From the NCBI GenBank assembly GCA_015075165.1, contig JABTUY010000001.1, positions 248,001-312,000 on the forward strand: a stretch of DNA of 64,000 nt, in the 5' to 3' direction. The notes under the pieces were generated by a model, which saw nothing but the letters and a program-made list of their open reading frames with translations, made no database searches and had not been told where the DNA came from. Source of the DNA: Ideonella sp. Lineage in GTDB: Bacteria; Pseudomonadota; Gammaproteobacteria; Burkholderiales; Burkholderiaceae_C. How positions within the stretch are numbered: the first letter of the stretch is position 1; the number at the start of each line of letters is the position of its first letter. Shown here piece after piece: positions 1-9,556 of this stretch. The position numbers were made by a program, and so were the translations under genes.

Positions 1-2371
1 ACTTCGGCGTCATGATCACCAACGGCTTGCGGAACTGGCGCACCATCTGCCGGCGCAGCAGGTGGAAGATCTGGCTGGCCGACGTGGGCTGCACGATCTG
101 CATGTTGTGGTCGGCTGCGAGTTGCATGAAGCGCTCGAGCCGCGCCGAGCTGTGCTCGGGCCCTTGGCCCTCGTAGCCGTGCGGCAGCATCAGCGTGAGG
201 CCGTTGACGCGGCCCCACTTGACCTCACCCGAGGCGATGAACTGGTCGATCACCACCTGCGCGCCGTTGGCGAAGTCGCCGAACTGGGCCTCCCAGATCG
301 TCAGCGTGCCGGGGTCGGCGCTGGCGTAGCCGTACTCGAAGCCGAGCACCGCCTCCTCCGACAGGATCGAGTCGATCACGACGAACGGCGCCTGCGTGTC
401 GGCCACGTGCTCGAGCGGCACGTAGGTGCCGATGTCCCACTTCTCGCGGTTCTGGTCGTGCAGCACCGCATGGCGGTGCGTGAACGTGCCGCGGCCGCAG
501 TCTTCGCCCGACAGCCGCACCGCATAGCCGCTGGCCACCAGCGAGGCATAGGCCAGGTGCTCGCCCATGCCCCAGTCGACGTTGATCTCGCCGCGGCCCA
601 TGGCCGCGCGGTCGGCCAGCACCTTCTCCACCAGCGGGTGCAGCTTGAAGTTGGCCGGCACCGTGGTGATGCGCTCGGCCAGCCGCCTGACCTCGGCCAG
701 CGGCAGCGCGGTGTCGGCGGCGTCGGTCCACTTGCGGCCGAGGAAAGGCGCCCAGTCGACCGCGTACTTGCTCTTGAAGTTGGTGAGCACCGGGTCGACG
801 GTGTGCTTGCCGGCGTCGAACGCGGCGCGCAGATCCTTCATCATCGTGTCGGGGCGGTCGGCGGGCAGGATGCCCTGCGCCACCAGCCTGTCGCCGTACA
901 GCTTGCGCGTGCCCGGGTGGGCGGCGATCTTCTTGTACATCAGCGGCTGCGTCAGGCTCGGTGTGTCCTGCTCGTTGTGGCCGAGCTTGCGGAAGCACAC
1001 GATGTCGACCACCACGTCTTTCTTGAACTGCTGGCGGTAGTCGAGCGCGATCTGCGTGCACAGCACCACCGCCTCGGGGTCGTCGCCGTTCACGTGCAGC
1101 ACCGGCGCCTCGATCATCTTGACGACGTCGGTGCAGTACAGCGACGAGCGCGAGTCGCGCGGGTCGCTGGTGGTGAAGCCGATCTGGTTGTTGATCACCA
1201 GGTGCACGGTGCCGCCGGTGTAGTAGCCGCGCGTCTGCGCCAACGCCAGCGTCTCCATCACCACGCCCTGGCCGGCGAACGCGGCGTCGCCGTGCACCAG
1301 CACCGGCAGCACCTGGTCGCCGAGCTTGTCGCCGCGACGATCCATGCGCGCCTTGACCGAGCCCTCGACCACCGGATTGACGATCTCCAGGTGGCTCGGG
1401 TTGAACGCCAGGCTCAGGTGCACCGGGCCGCCGGGGGTCGAGATGTCGCTCGAGAAGCCCTGGTGGTACTTGACGTCGCCGGCGGTCAGATGCTCGGGCG
1501 CGGTGTGCTCGAACTCGGCGAACAGGTCGCGCGGCATCTTGCGCAGCGTGTTCACCAGCACGTTGAGCCGGCCGCGGTGCGCCATGCCGATCACGATCTC
1601 CTGCACGCCCTTGGCGCCGGCACGCTGCACCAGCTCGTCCATGCTGGCGATGAAGCTCTCGCCGCCCTCGAGCGAGAAGCGCTTCTGGCCGACGTACTTG
1701 GTGTGCAGGAAGCGCTCCAGCCCCTCGGCGGCGGTGAGCCGCTCGAGGATCGCCACCTTCTGCTCGGCACTGAAGTTCGGCTTGCTGCGGATCGACTCCA
1801 GCCGCTGCTGCCACCAGCGCTTCTCGGTCGGCTCGGTGATGTGCTGGAACTCCGGCCCGATCGTGCCGCAATAGGTTTCGCGCAGCGCCTGCAGGATCTC
1901 GCGCAGCGTCTGGTGCTCGGCCTTCGTGAAGTAGGTGTTGGCGGCGCTGAAGGTGATGTCGAGGTCACTTTCGGTCAGGTCGTAGAACGCCGGCTCGAGC
2001 TCGGGGATCTTCGGCCGCTCGGTGCGCTTGAGCGGATCGAGGTCGGCCCAGCGGGCGCCGAGCGAGCGGTGGGCCGCGATCAGCGACTGCACGTGCACCT
2101 GCTTGCGCGCCACCGAAAGCTCGGCAGCGCTGGCCTTCAGCGCGAAGGCGTTGGCTTTGGCCCTTTGCGCGAACGATTCCACCACCGGCGCATGCGCCAC
2201 GTCGCGGCTTGCGCTGCCGTCGGCCGACGGCACGTTCTGCAGGTTGTCGAAATAGGTGCGCCAGGTGTCGGGCACGCTGCCGGGGTTGTCGAGATAGGCT
2301 TCGTAGAGCTCCTCGACGTAGGGCGCGTTGCCCCCGAATAGGTACGAGTTCGACCTGTACTGCTGCATCAT
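1..2371 (-). CDS. sucA: 2-oxoglutarate dehydrogenase E1 component (partial, C-terminus off the left edge)
   Basis: Thiamine-diphosphate E1 subunit of the 2-oxoglutarate dehydrogenase complex (TCA cycle, cytoplasm). The reverse-strand frame runs open from the first base to an ATG-ATG pair at 2366-2371. The N-terminus MMQQYRSNSYLFGGNAPYVE is the E1o lipoyl-partner-binding leader. Further on MAHRGRLNVL, GDAAFAGQGVVMETLAL (ThDP/Mg site) and NNQIGFTT are present. About 790 residues are visible of roughly 950 usual, so the last 150 or so residues, and presumably sucB and lpd, lie beyond position 1. A good ribosome-binding site, AGGTGAG, lies at 2377-2383. No frameshift is seen. Confidence 0.96.
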   Translation of the reverse strand, partial: MMQQYRSNSYLFGGNAPYVEELYEAYLDNPGSVPDTWRTYFDNLQNVPSADGSASRDVAHAPVVESFAQRAKANAFALKASAAELSVARKQVHVQSLIAAHRSLGARWADLDPLKRTERPKIPELEPAFYDLTESDLDITFSAANTYFTKAEHQTLREILQALRETYCGTIGPEFQHITEPTEKRWWQQRLESIRSKPNFSAEQKVAILERLTAAEGLERFLHTKYVGQKRFSLEGGESFIASMDELVQRAGAKGVQEIVIGMAHRGRLNVLVNTLRKMPRDLFAEFEHTAPEHLTAGDVKYHQGFSSDISTPGGPVHLSLAFNPSHLEIVNPVVEGSVKARMDRRGDKLGDQVLPVLVHGDAAFAGQGVVMETLALAQTRGYYTGGTVHLVINNQIGFTTSDPRDSRSSLYCTDVVKMIEAPVLHVNGDDPEAVVLCTQIALDYRQQFKKDVVVDIVCFRKLGHNEQDTPSLTQPLMYKKIAAHPGTRKLYGDRLVAQGILPADRPDTMMKDLRAAFDAGKHTVDPVLTNFKSKYAVDWAPFLGRKWTDAADTALPLAEVRRLAERITTVPANFKLHPLVEKVLADRAAMGRGEINVDWGMGEHLAYASLVASGYAVRLSGEDCGRGTFTHRHAVLHDQNREKWDIGTYVPLEHVADTQAPFVVIDSILSEEAVLGFEYGYASADPGTLTIWEAQFGDFANGAQVVIDQFIASGEVKWGRVNGLTLMLPHGYEGQGPEHSSARLERFMQLAADHNMQIVQPTSASQIFHLLRRQMVRQFRKPLVIMTPK

Positions 2372-2751
2372 CTTCGCTCACCTTTCGCCCGCGGTTTCCA
2401 CTGGCTTCGATGGGTTCGACAACCTTCCGCGGCCCGGCTCGACCGGTTGGCGGATTAGCGACCCGCCTTGCTGCTGCATTCCCAGCAAGGGGACTCGGGA
2501 AGGGACCTAGTACTTCATCGGCTGGCACTGTAGCACCGGCGGCCAAGGCGCCGAAGGTGGGATCTGACGGCGAGATCACCTGGCATTCGCGGCATCGCGC
2601 TCGACGCGGCGCCGTAGCCGGTGCCCGCGTCCGCCCGCTGCCGGCTACCCGCCACGCCTTCGACCGACCTGACTGCGGGCTTATACGCCCCGGCAGGCGG
2701 CCGCGGCGCCACTACGATGCGGACCTTCCGAAATCCCAATTGGAGGACTCC
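2372..2751. other. 380-bp divergent intergenic region between sucA and the solute-binding protein gene
   Basis: This stretch separates two divergent genes and must hold both promoters. I see the sucA ribosome-binding site at 2377-2383 and the TGGAGGA site of the plus-strand gene at 2741-2747. No -35/-10 pair, operator palindrome or small gene stands out. Open frames across it are uninterrupted only because of the high GC content. Confidence 0.5.
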
Positions 2752-4323
2752 ATGATCCTGAGGGCCCTGCTGGCCGCGGCGGCCGTGACCTGCGCCGCAC
2801 TGGCGCCGGCGCATGCCGCCAACCTGCGCTGGGCGGCGCAGAACGACATCCTGACGCTCGATCCGCATGCGCAGAACCATGCGACGACCAATGCGATCCT
2901 GATGCACGCCTACGAAGGCCTCACCCGCTACAGCGAGAAGTACGAGGTCGAGCCGTGTCTGGCGACCAAATGGACCTTCGTCAGCCCGACCCAGGTGCGC
3001 TTCGAGCTGCGCAAGGGCGTGAAATTCCAGGACGGCTCGCCGTTCACCGCCGACGACGTGGTCTTCAGCTTCGGCCGCATCAAGCAGCCGCAGGGCACGA
3101 TGCAGATCTACGTCACCGGCATCAACGAGGTGAAGAAGATCGACGACCACACGGTCGACCTGATCCTCGCGGCGCCGAACCCGATCCTGCTGCGCAACAT
3201 CATCGACTTCCGCATCATGAGCAAGGCGTGGTCGGAGAAGCACAACACGACCAAGGTGCAGGACTACAAGGCCAAGGAAGAGAACTTCGCGTCGCGCAAC
3301 GTCAACGGCACCGGTCCGTACCGGATCATCAGCTGGCAGCCCGAGTCGCGCGTGGCGATGGCGATCAACGAAGGCTGGTGGGACAAGCCGCGCGGCAACG
3401 TGACGCAGGTGCTGTACACGCCGATCAAGAGCGATTCGACCCGCGTCTCGGCGCTGCTGTCGGGCGACGTCGACATGGTCACCGACGTGCCGACGCAGGA
3501 CATCGACAAGCTGCGCGCCGACCCGCGCCTGAAGGTGGTCGACGGCCCCGAGGTGCGCACGATCTTCATCGCGCTCGACCAGGGCAGCAACGAGCTGAAG
3601 TACTCCAACGTCAAGGGCAAGAACCCGTTCAAGGACAAGCGCGTGCGCGAAGCGCTGAACCTGGCGGTCGATCGCGAGGCGATCAAGCGCAGCATCATGC
3701 GCGGCCTGTCGGTGCCGGCCAACATGATGGTCGCACCGGGCGTCAACGGCTACAGCACCGAGCTCGACAAGCCGCTGAAGGCCGACGTGGCCAAGGCCAA
3801 GAAGCTGCTGGCCGACGCCGGCTACCCCAACGGCTTCGAGTTCCAGCTCAACTGCCCGAACAATCGCTACGTCAACGACGAGAAGATCTGCGTCGCGCTG
3901 GTGTCGATGTGGGCCAAGGCCGGCCTGACGGTGAAGCTCAACGCCGAAGGCATGGCCACGTTCATCCAGAAGGTGCAGAACTTCGACACCTCGGCCTACC
4001 TGCTCGGCTGGGGCGTGGCCACCTACGACGCGCAGTACTCGCTGCAGTCGCTGGTGCGCACGCGCACCACCGGCGCCGACGGCAATTTCAACTTCTCGAA
4101 GGTCAGCGACGCCAAGGTCGACCAGCTGGTCGACGCGATGAAGACCGAGACCGATGTGGCCAAGCGCAACGGCATGATCCGCGACGCGCTCACGCGCACG
4201 CGCGACGAGTATCTGTTCGTGCCGCTGCACCACCAGATCCGCCCGTGGGCGATGTACAAGAAGGTGATCACCGTGCATCGCTCCGACGACCGGCCGGAGG
4301 CGCGCTTCACGTCGGTGAAGTAG
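2752..4323 (+). CDS. ABC transporter substrate-binding protein, family 5 (peptide/dipeptide type)
   Basis: Periplasmic binding protein of the DppA/OppA type (SBP_bac_5 fold), 523 residues, the family's usual length. A signal peptide, MILRALLAAAAVTCAALAPA, ends in an AHA cleavage site near residue 23. Mature-part hallmarks are the opening LRWAAQNDILTLDPHAQN, YEGLTRY, RFELRKGVKFQDGSPFTADD (family signature, about residues 83-102) and NGTGPYRI. The ATG follows TGGAGGA at a 4-nt spacing. No permease or ATPase genes adjoin it, so the membrane partners must lie elsewhere. Its 3' end overlaps the convergent asparaginase gene by 17 bp. The ligand cannot be told from sequence; peptides, nickel or glutathione are family options. 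Confidence 0.92.
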   Translation: MILRALLAAAAVTCAALAPAHAANLRWAAQNDILTLDPHAQNHATTNAILMHAYEGLTRYSEKYEVEPCLATKWTFVSPTQVRFELRKGVKFQDGSPFTADDVVFSFGRIKQPQGTMQIYVTGINEVKKIDDHTVDLILAAPNPILLRNIIDFRIMSKAWSEKHNTTKVQDYKAKEENFASRNVNGTGPYRIISWQPESRVAMAINEGWWDKPRGNVTQVLYTPIKSDSTRVSALLSGDVDMVTDVPTQDIDKLRADPRLKVVDGPEVRTIFIALDQGSNELKYSNVKGKNPFKDKRVREALNLAVDREAIKRSIMRGLSVPANMMVAPGVNGYSTELDKPLKADVAKAKKLLADAGYPNGFEFQLNCPNNRYVNDEKICVALVSMWAKAGLTVKLNAEGMATFIQKVQNFDTSAYLLGWGVATYDAQYSLQSLVRTRTTGADGNFNFSKVSDAKVDQLVDAMKTETDVAKRNGMIRDALTRTRDEYLFVPLHHQIRPWAMYKKVITVHRSDDRPEARFTSVK

Positions 4324-5269
4324 CAGTACCCTGCTGCGCCGCCAACAGGCGCAGCAGCAGCTCCACCCTGGCCTTGGCCGGCGACAACGCGCCGGCCGCA
4401 GGCCAGGCCGCACCGGTGCCGGTGGCGTCGAGCACCGCGCCGTCGCCGCAGCGGGTGGCGCGCATCACCTGCAGCCCGGCCCACGCGGCGCGCTCGAGCG
4501 CCAGCTCGATCGCCTCGTGCACCGTGCCGTTGCCGGTGGCGGCGATCACCACGCCGCGCGTGCCGTTGCGCGCCAGCGCGTCGATCAGCGCGCCGCTCGC
4601 GCCTGCGTGGCTGGTGACGATCTCGACCGCCGGCCACGTCGCGGGCGGCGCGTCGAGCACCGCAATGCCCAGGCCGTCACCCGACGGCCAGGCGCGCAGC
4701 CGCTGCAAGCGGCCTTCTTCGAAGCGGCCGAGCGGCCCGACGTCGCCTGAGCCGAAGGCATCGAGCCGGTGCGCGTGCGCCTTGCGCACGTCGGCCGCGC
4801 CGTGCACGGCGCCGGCCAACGCCACCAGCACGCCGTGCGCGCCCTCTTCCTGTGCCAGCGCCACCGCGTCGGCCAGGTTGCGCGGGCCGTCGGCCTGGCG
4901 CGAGCTGGCCGGCCGCATCGCACCGGTCAGCACCACCGGCTTGGCCGGCGCCAGCACGCGCTGCAGCAGCCAGGCGGTTTCTTCCATCGTGTCGGTGCCG
5001 TGCGTGACGACGATGCCGCGCACCTCGTCGCGTGCCAGATGGTGCGCGACGCGGCGCGCGAGCAGCTGCCACAGCGCGTGCGTCATGTCCTTGCTGTCGA
5101 GCTGAGCCACCTGCTCGGCCTCGAGCGGCTGGCCCTGCAGCGCGGGCACCGCGGCCACCAGCGCATCGATGCCGAGCTGCGCGGCCTGGTAGGCCAGGTC
5201 GCTTGCGCCGGGTGGGGCCACGCCGGCGATCGTGCCGCCGGTGCCGAGGATCACGACCATGCTTTGCAT
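4307..5269 (-). CDS. ansA: L-asparaginase, bacterial type
   Basis: Hydrolyses L-asparagine to aspartate and ammonia. The 320 residues cover the whole asparaginase/glutaminase fold. The first catalytic threonine lies in [10 protein letters not shown] (residues 7-16) and the second in [25 protein letters not shown] follows, as in the family. No signal peptide is visible, which suggests a cytoplasmic enzyme. Two in-frame ATGs, 5269 and 5260, are possible starts and neither has a strong ribosome-binding site. The gene is divergent from lexA, and the 54-bp gap is filled by two LexA boxes, so its promoter may be affected by SOS regulation (inference). The symbol is by family, not by orthology. Confidence 0.9.
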   Translation of the reverse strand: MQSMVVILGTGGTIAGVAPPGASDLAYQAAQLGIDALVAAVPALQGQPLEAEQVAQLDSKDMTHALWQLLARRVAHHLARDEVRGIVVTHGTDTMEETAWLLQRVLAPAKPVVLTGAMRPASSRQADGPRNLADAVALAQEEGAHGVLVALAGAVHGAADVRKAHAHRLDAFGSGDVGPLGRFEEGRLQRLRAWPSGDGLGIAVLDAPPATWPAVEIVTSHAGASGALIDALARNGTRGVVIAATGNGTVHEAIELALERAAWAGLQVMRATRCGDGAVLDATGTGAAWPAAGALSPAKARVELLLRLLAAQQGTATSPT

Positions 5270-5280
5270 TTTGGTGTCAT

Positions 5281-5296
5281 CTGGATAAAAATACAG
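5281..5296 (+). promoter_or_regulatory. LexA box 1 (lexA operator)
   Basis: The sequence is CTG, ten bases, CAG, with an AT-rich core (GATAAAAATA), matching the CTGT-N8-ACAG SOS-box consensus except for one G. It lies 27 bp upstream of the lexA ATG and overlaps the likely -10 region (a TTGCAT at 5264-5269 could be the -35). Autoregulation of lexA through such boxes is established in many bacteria. Confidence 0.85.
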
Positions 5297-5299
5297 CCA

Positions 5300-5315
5300 C
5301 TGGATGCATCAACAG
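5300..5315 (+). promoter_or_regulatory. LexA box 2 (lexA operator)
   Basis: A second CTG-N10-CAG lies three bases after box 1 (19 bp centre to centre) and 8 bp before the lexA ATG. Its core, GATGCATCAA, shares the GAT start with box 1. Tandem boxes in front of lexA resemble the two-box arrangement known for E. coli lexA. The match is weaker than box 1 in AT content. Confidence 0.7.
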
Positions 5316-5323
5316 GCACTGTC

Positions 5324-6001
5324 ATGGAAGAAGGCCCGAAGCTCACCGCCCGCCAGCAGCAGATTCTCGACCTCGTGCAAAGCACGATCGAGCGCAGCGG
5401 TTCGCCGCCGACGCGCGCCGAGATCGCCGCCGAACTGGGCTTTCGCTCGCCCAACGCCGCCGAAGAACATCTGCAGGCGCTGGCGCGCAAGGGCGTGATC
5501 GAGCTGCTCGGCGGCACGTCGCGCGGCATCCGGCTGCGGCCCGAGACGCTGCGCGCGCTGAACGAAACGCGCGGCAAGCAGTTTTCGCTGCCGCTGCCGA
5601 GCCTGGCGCAGCTCGCGCTGCCGCTGGTCGGCCGCGTCGCCGCCGGCAGCCCGATCCTGGCGCAGGAGCACATCGATCAAACCTACCTGGTCGAGGCCAG
5701 CATGTTCCCGCGCCGGCCCGATTACCTGCTGAAAGTGCGCGGCATGAGCATGCGCGATGCCGGCATCCTCGATGGCGACCTGCTCGCGGTGCAGAAGACG
5801 CGCGAGGCCAAGAACGGCCAGATCGTCGTCGCGCGGCTGGGCGACGACGTCACCGTCAAGCGCTTTCGCCGCACGCGCAGCACGATCGAGCTGATCCCGG
5901 AGAACCCGGACTTCAAGACCATCGTGGTGCCGTTCGGCGATGTCGATTTCGAACTCGAGGGCGTGGCGGTCGGCCTGGTCCGCAACACGATGCTGATGTG
6001 A
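5324..6001 (+). CDS. lexA: LexA SOS repressor
   Basis: Transcriptional repressor of the SOS regulon that self-cleaves when stimulated by RecA filaments. The 225 residues contain an N-terminal winged helix ([26 protein letters not shown]), a linker ending in the cleavage site (VGRVAAGSP, Ala-Gly bond), the catalytic serine in [17 protein letters not shown] and the catalytic lysine in DVTVKRFRR. Length and domains are normal for a betaproteobacterial LexA. The ATG at 5324 has no clear ribosome-binding site and lies 8 bp after LexA box 2, so the leader must be short. The stop overlaps the next gene's GTG. Confidence 0.97.
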   Translation: MEEGPKLTARQQQILDLVQSTIERSGSPPTRAEIAAELGFRSPNAAEEHLQALARKGVIELLGGTSRGIRLRPETLRALNETRGKQFSLPLPSLAQLALPLVGRVAAGSPILAQEHIDQTYLVEASMFPRRPDYLLKVRGMSMRDAGILDGDLLAVQKTREAKNGQIVVARLGDDVTVKRFRRTRSTIELIPENPDFKTIVVPFGDVDFELEGVAVGLVRNTMLM

Positions 6002-6285
6002 CCAAGGCCGCGCAAGCCCGCGAGTGCGAGCACTTCGAGCAGCTGCCCAACATCGGGCCGGCGATGGCGGCCGACCTGCGCGCGCTTGGTCTCGTGCACC
6101 CGCGCGAACTCGCGCACCGCGACCCGTTCGTGCTGTATCAGTCGCTGTGCGCGCACAGCGGCCGGCGACAGGATCCATGCGTGCTCGACACCTTCATGGC
6201 GATCACCGATTTCATGCGCGGTGCGGCACCTGCGCCGTGGTGGAAGTACACCGCGCAACGCAAGCTGCTGTACGGCAGTGTGTGA
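5998..6285 (+). CDS. helix-hairpin-helix domain protein (pathogenicity-locus/Cdd1-like)
   Basis: A 95-residue protein whose centre, [20 protein letters not shown] (about residues 11-30), is a helix-hairpin-helix motif of the TfoX-C/Cdd1 type that binds DNA non-specifically or other proteins. The C-terminal part ends in [18 protein letters not shown], a conserved tail of this small family. GTG at 5998 is the only start that suits the frame and overlaps the lexA TGA (ATGTGA), so the two are translationally coupled and should be SOS-induced together (inference). The biochemical role is unknown to me. Confidence 0.82.
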   Translation: MTKAAQARECEHFEQLPNIGPAMAADLRALGLVHPRELAHRDPFVLYQSLCAHSGRRQDPCVLDTFMAITDFMRGAAPAPWWKYTAQRKLLYGSV

Positions 6286-6311
6286 ACTGACCACCCCGAA
6301 GCGACGCGTGG

Positions 6312-8795
6312 TCACCCACCCGGTGACAGCACCAGCGTGGCCGGCGCCGGCATGCCGTCGCCCCACAGCGGCAGGTACTGCACACGCGCCCACTCGGGCA
6401 TCAGGTTGGCGTACCACTTCGACCACGGCAGGCCGCTCTGGCCGGTGCTGTGCATGAAGCGCGAGCGCTTCGGGTCGGCCAGGTCGTACAGCGCACGCAG
6501 CGACGGACCGTGCTCGGCGAGAAACAACTCGCCGGTGGTCGGGTCGGGCTGGTAGAGCACGCGCGACACGTCCACCGTAAAGCTGTCGCCGCCCACCGGC
6601 GTGCGCAGCTCGAACCAGCGCGCCAGCAGCTTCACGCGCGAGAACGGCCGGTGCTCCGAGCGCGCCTGGTGCACCTGGCCCCAGCGCCATTGCGACACAT
6701 CGTCGCCCAGCCGCTGCCGCCACTCGTCGAGCGCAGCGTCGAACGCGGCCACGCTCTGCTGCGCGCAGGTTTCAGCCGCCGGCGTGGTCTTGTCGTCGCA
6801 CCACCAGAGGTCGTCGCGCTCGAGCACGCCGTGCAGCGCATCGCGCAGCGTACGCGTGGCGATCGCGCGCTCGTACACCGTGCCCAGCTCGTCGGCGAAC
6901 ACGCGCTGCGTCAGCTGCCGCTGCCATGCCCACAGGAGCAGCGGCGCCGCGCGGTCGGCGGTCATCGTGCCGTCGAAGCCGTCGAGCGAGCGCTGCGCCG
7001 CAGCCGCCAGCGGGTGCTTCGATTGCACGCGGCGCAGCCACAGCAGCATCTCGGCCGACGCAAGCGATTTCACGTCGGCCTGGATCGCGGCCAGGTCGTC
7101 GATCGAATGCTTCGGCCGCGCACTCAGCAACTGCTCGATGCGCTGCTGACGAAACGGCGGTGCCCATTCGCTGGTCAGGAAGACCGGGTAGTCGGCCGGC
7201 ACAACGCGCTGGTTGGCGGTGGCGATCCAGCCGCGTGCCGGGTCGACCTGCTGCGGCAGTGCATCGGCCGGCACCCAGCCGGCCCAGTCGTAGCGCGCGT
7301 CCCAGCCCGGCGCCGGCACCAGCCCCAACAGATCGTTGGCGGGTTTGCGCAGCGGCACGCGGCCGGGCGCGATCCAGCCGATGTGGCCGGCACGGTCGGC
7401 CACCACCATGTTCTGCATCGGCGCCACCACCCAGCTCTTGACTGCCGCGATGAACGACGCCACGTCGCGGGCCTCGCTCATCGCGAACGAGGCGGCCGCG
7501 GTGTCGTTGTCGGGGTCGAGCGCGGTCCAGCGTAGCGCGATCGCGTAGGCGCTGCGCGCCTTGTTGCCGAGCAGGTCGTCGGCGATGCCGGCGTCCGAAA
7601 TCACCGGCCCGTGGCGCGATTCGCGCACGGTGATCTTCACGTCGGGCTTGCCGCGCACCTTCATCACCTCATCGAAGGTCTTCAGCGGCGCCCAGCCGTC
7701 GGGCGTCTGCACCTGGTTCGGGTCGGCCGGGTGCAGCCGCTCGATGTACAGGTCTTGCACGTCGGGGTTGGTGTTGGTGAAGCCCCACGCGATGTGCTCG
7801 TTCTGGCCGAGCACCACCGCCGGCAGGCCCGGCATCGTCGCGCCGGCCACCCGGATGCCCGGCGCCTCGAGGCGCGCGAAGTACCAAAGCGCCGGCACCG
7901 TCAGCTTCAGGTGCGGGTCGTTGGCCAGCAGCGGTGCGCCGGTGGTGGTGTGGCTGCCGGCGACCACCCAGTTGTTGGAGCCGACGCCTTCGATACCAGA
8001 CGGCCGCGCGGCCGCCTGCAAGCGGTCGAGCACACGGTCGAACGCCGACACATCGCCGGCGATCACGCCGCCCGACGACGGCAACGCAGCGGTCGCGGTG
8101 GCGGCGTCGAGCCGCAGCGCGCGAAACAGCGCCGCGTAGTCGGCTGTCGGCAGCGGCTTCTCGCCGGGGTACGGCGGCAGCAGCTCGTCGATGCGCGCCA
8201 CCGGCAGGCGCAACGCCAGCCGCAGGCGCAGCAGCTCCTTGCTCCAGTTGCCGCCCAAGTCGTACGCCATCATGAGCATCCAGGCGTAGCTGTCGACCGG
8301 ATCCCACGGCTGCGGTTGCACGCCGAGCACCAGCATCTCCGGCGGCCGCGCGCGCAGGTCGGTGGCGAGGAAGGCGTTGACGCCATCAGCGTAGGCGCGC
8401 ATCGCGGCGCGCGTGTCGGCACTGGCCCGCGCCCATTGCGCAGCGGCCGCGCGCCGCACGCCGAGCGCTCGCAGGAACTTGTCGGACGGCAGCGCCACCT
8501 CGCCGAACGCCTCGGCGAGCCGCCCGGCGCCGATGCGACGATGCGTCTCGAGCTGCCACAACCGATCCTGCGCGTGCACGAAGCCGAGCGCGAACAGCAG
8601 GTCGTGGCGGTTGCGCGCCTTCAGCGTCGGGATGCCGTCGGCGTCGCGCTCGATGTGCACCGGCTGCTCGAGCCCGCTGACGCGCAGCTCGCCGTCGATG
8701 GTCGGCATCGTGCGCCAGCTGTACACCGCCGCCGCGATCGCGCCCAGCGCGCCCAACGCCAGCAGCCCCCACAGCGACCTGCGCCACCACGTCAT
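6312..8795 (-). CDS. penicillin acylase family Ntn-hydrolase
   Basis: An 827-residue precursor of the penicillin-amidase/acyl-homoserine-lactone-acylase superfamily, which cleaves amides of acylated compounds after autocatalytic splitting into alpha and beta chains. An N-terminal hydrophobic segment (WWRRSLWGLLALGALGAIAA) exports or anchors it. The nucleophile is Ser273 in GIEGVGSNNWVVAGSHT, which becomes the first residue of the beta chain. ANDPHL and the oxyanion region around AWGFTNTNPDVQDLY follow as expected. ATG at 8795 has AGGAGA upstream. Substrate is not predictable: penicillins, AHL signals and acyl-peptides are all used by relatives. It stands alone, ending 27 bp from the HhH gene convergently. 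Confidence 0.92.
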   Translation of the reverse strand: MTWWRRSLWGLLALGALGAIAAAVYSWRTMPTIDGELRVSGLEQPVHIERDADGIPTLKARNRHDLLFALGFVHAQDRLWQLETHRRIGAGRLAEAFGEVALPSDKFLRALGVRRAAAAQWARASADTRAAMRAYADGVNAFLATDLRARPPEMLVLGVQPQPWDPVDSYAWMLMMAYDLGGNWSKELLRLRLALRLPVARIDELLPPYPGEKPLPTADYAALFRALRLDAATATAALPSSGGVIAGDVSAFDRVLDRLQAAARPSGIEGVGSNNWVVAGSHTTTGAPLLANDPHLKLTVPALWYFARLEAPGIRVAGATMPGLPAVVLGQNEHIAWGFTNTNPDVQDLYIERLHPADPNQVQTPDGWAPLKTFDEVMKVRGKPDVKITVRESRHGPVISDAGIADDLLGNKARSAYAIALRWTALDPDNDTAAASFAMSEARDVASFIAAVKSWVVAPMQNMVVADRAGHIGWIAPGRVPLRKPANDLLGLVPAPGWDARYDWAGWVPADALPQQVDPARGWIATANQRVVPADYPVFLTSEWAPPFRQQRIEQLLSARPKHSIDDLAAIQADVKSLASAEMLLWLRRVQSKHPLAAAAQRSLDGFDGTMTADRAAPLLLWAWQRQLTQRVFADELGTVYERAIATRTLRDALHGVLERDDLWWCDDKTTPAAETCAQQSVAAFDAALDEWRQRLGDDVSQWRWGQVHQARSEHRPFSRVKLLARWFELRTPVGGDSFTVDVSRVLYQPDPTTGELFLAEHGPSLRALYDLADPKRSRFMHSTGQSGLPWSKWYANLMPEWARVQYLPLWGDGMPAPATLVLSPGG

Positions 8796-9016
8796 CTCTT
8801 CGTCTCCTGCCGCACCCTGCGGCGTGGCGCAGCGTAGCGCATCGCGACGCCGCCGCTGCGCGCGGCGGCGCGAGTCGGACCGCATCGACCACGCGAACAG
8901 CCCCCGCTTTCACCGGCTGTTCGCGCGGTCGCGGACCGGCCCGCGCCGGCAGGGCCCGATCTGACCCGACAACGGCCGCCTGTTCGGCGACATGGTCGCG
9001 CGCGACGCGACGAACA

Positions 9017-9412
9017 ATGGCTCCCAACGACCCGCCGGCCGCTCCAGCCTCACCGCACATGAACGCTCGCCACCTGCTGCCGCAGCCGCATCGCACGGGC
9101 TTCTCGATCTGGACGCAGGTGGGCATGCCGCAGGATCGGCTGGCCCGGATGGCGACGCGTCGCGCATTCGTGGCGCTGAAACAGGCGTTCATGCAGGCGG
9201 TGGATTGCAGCGAGCGCAGCCACGGCGACTGGCTGCGCGTGCAGGTACGCCAGGCGCACGAGCCGATCGACTTGTGGCTGCTGCGCGGTGCCGTGCTGCG
9301 CGCACTGCCGACAGGCCAGGCCGCCACGCGTGCGCTGCGCACGCGACTGCAGCAGATGCTCGACAGCATGTTCCCCGACAACGCCGACTCCACCGGTTCG
9401 CTGCCGCTGTAG
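9017..9412 (+). CDS. hypothetical protein, 131 residues
   Basis: I do not recognise a family. The protein has no signal peptide or membrane segment. The middle (GFSIWTQVGMPQDRLARMAT, then FVALKQAFMQAV) looks like a folded helical domain and the last 15 residues are polar. The ATG at 9017 has no clear ribosome-binding site; an internal ATG at 9059 (MNARHLLPQ) is an alternative start. It lies alone between divergent and co-directional neighbours. Coding is supported by its amino-acid composition, which is less alanine/arginine-heavy than the shadow frames, but it remains uncertain. Confidence 0.5.
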   Translation: MAPNDPPAAPASPHMNARHLLPQPHRTGFSIWTQVGMPQDRLARMATRRAFVALKQAFMQAVDCSERSHGDWLRVQVRQAHEPIDLWLLRGAVLRALPTGQAATRALRTRLQQMLDSMFPDNADSTGSLPL

Positions 9413-9556
9413 CACGACACCGCGCGCTGCGGCGCTCGCGCGGCGGCGCCATCGAACCGGTGAGGCGGCGGGCGTTGCCTGCTCGCCAACGGCGCGGCGC
9501 ACGATGCAACCGGATGTAGGGCGATGCCGGAGCGGGCACAATCGGCGCGAACGCCG

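Noticed and set aside
62-2341. Long plus-strand open frames opposite sucA
   Set aside because: They are antisense shadows. The reverse frame is an unbroken sucA with all its motifs, while the plus frame has Val/Ala/Arg-rich sequence without family features.
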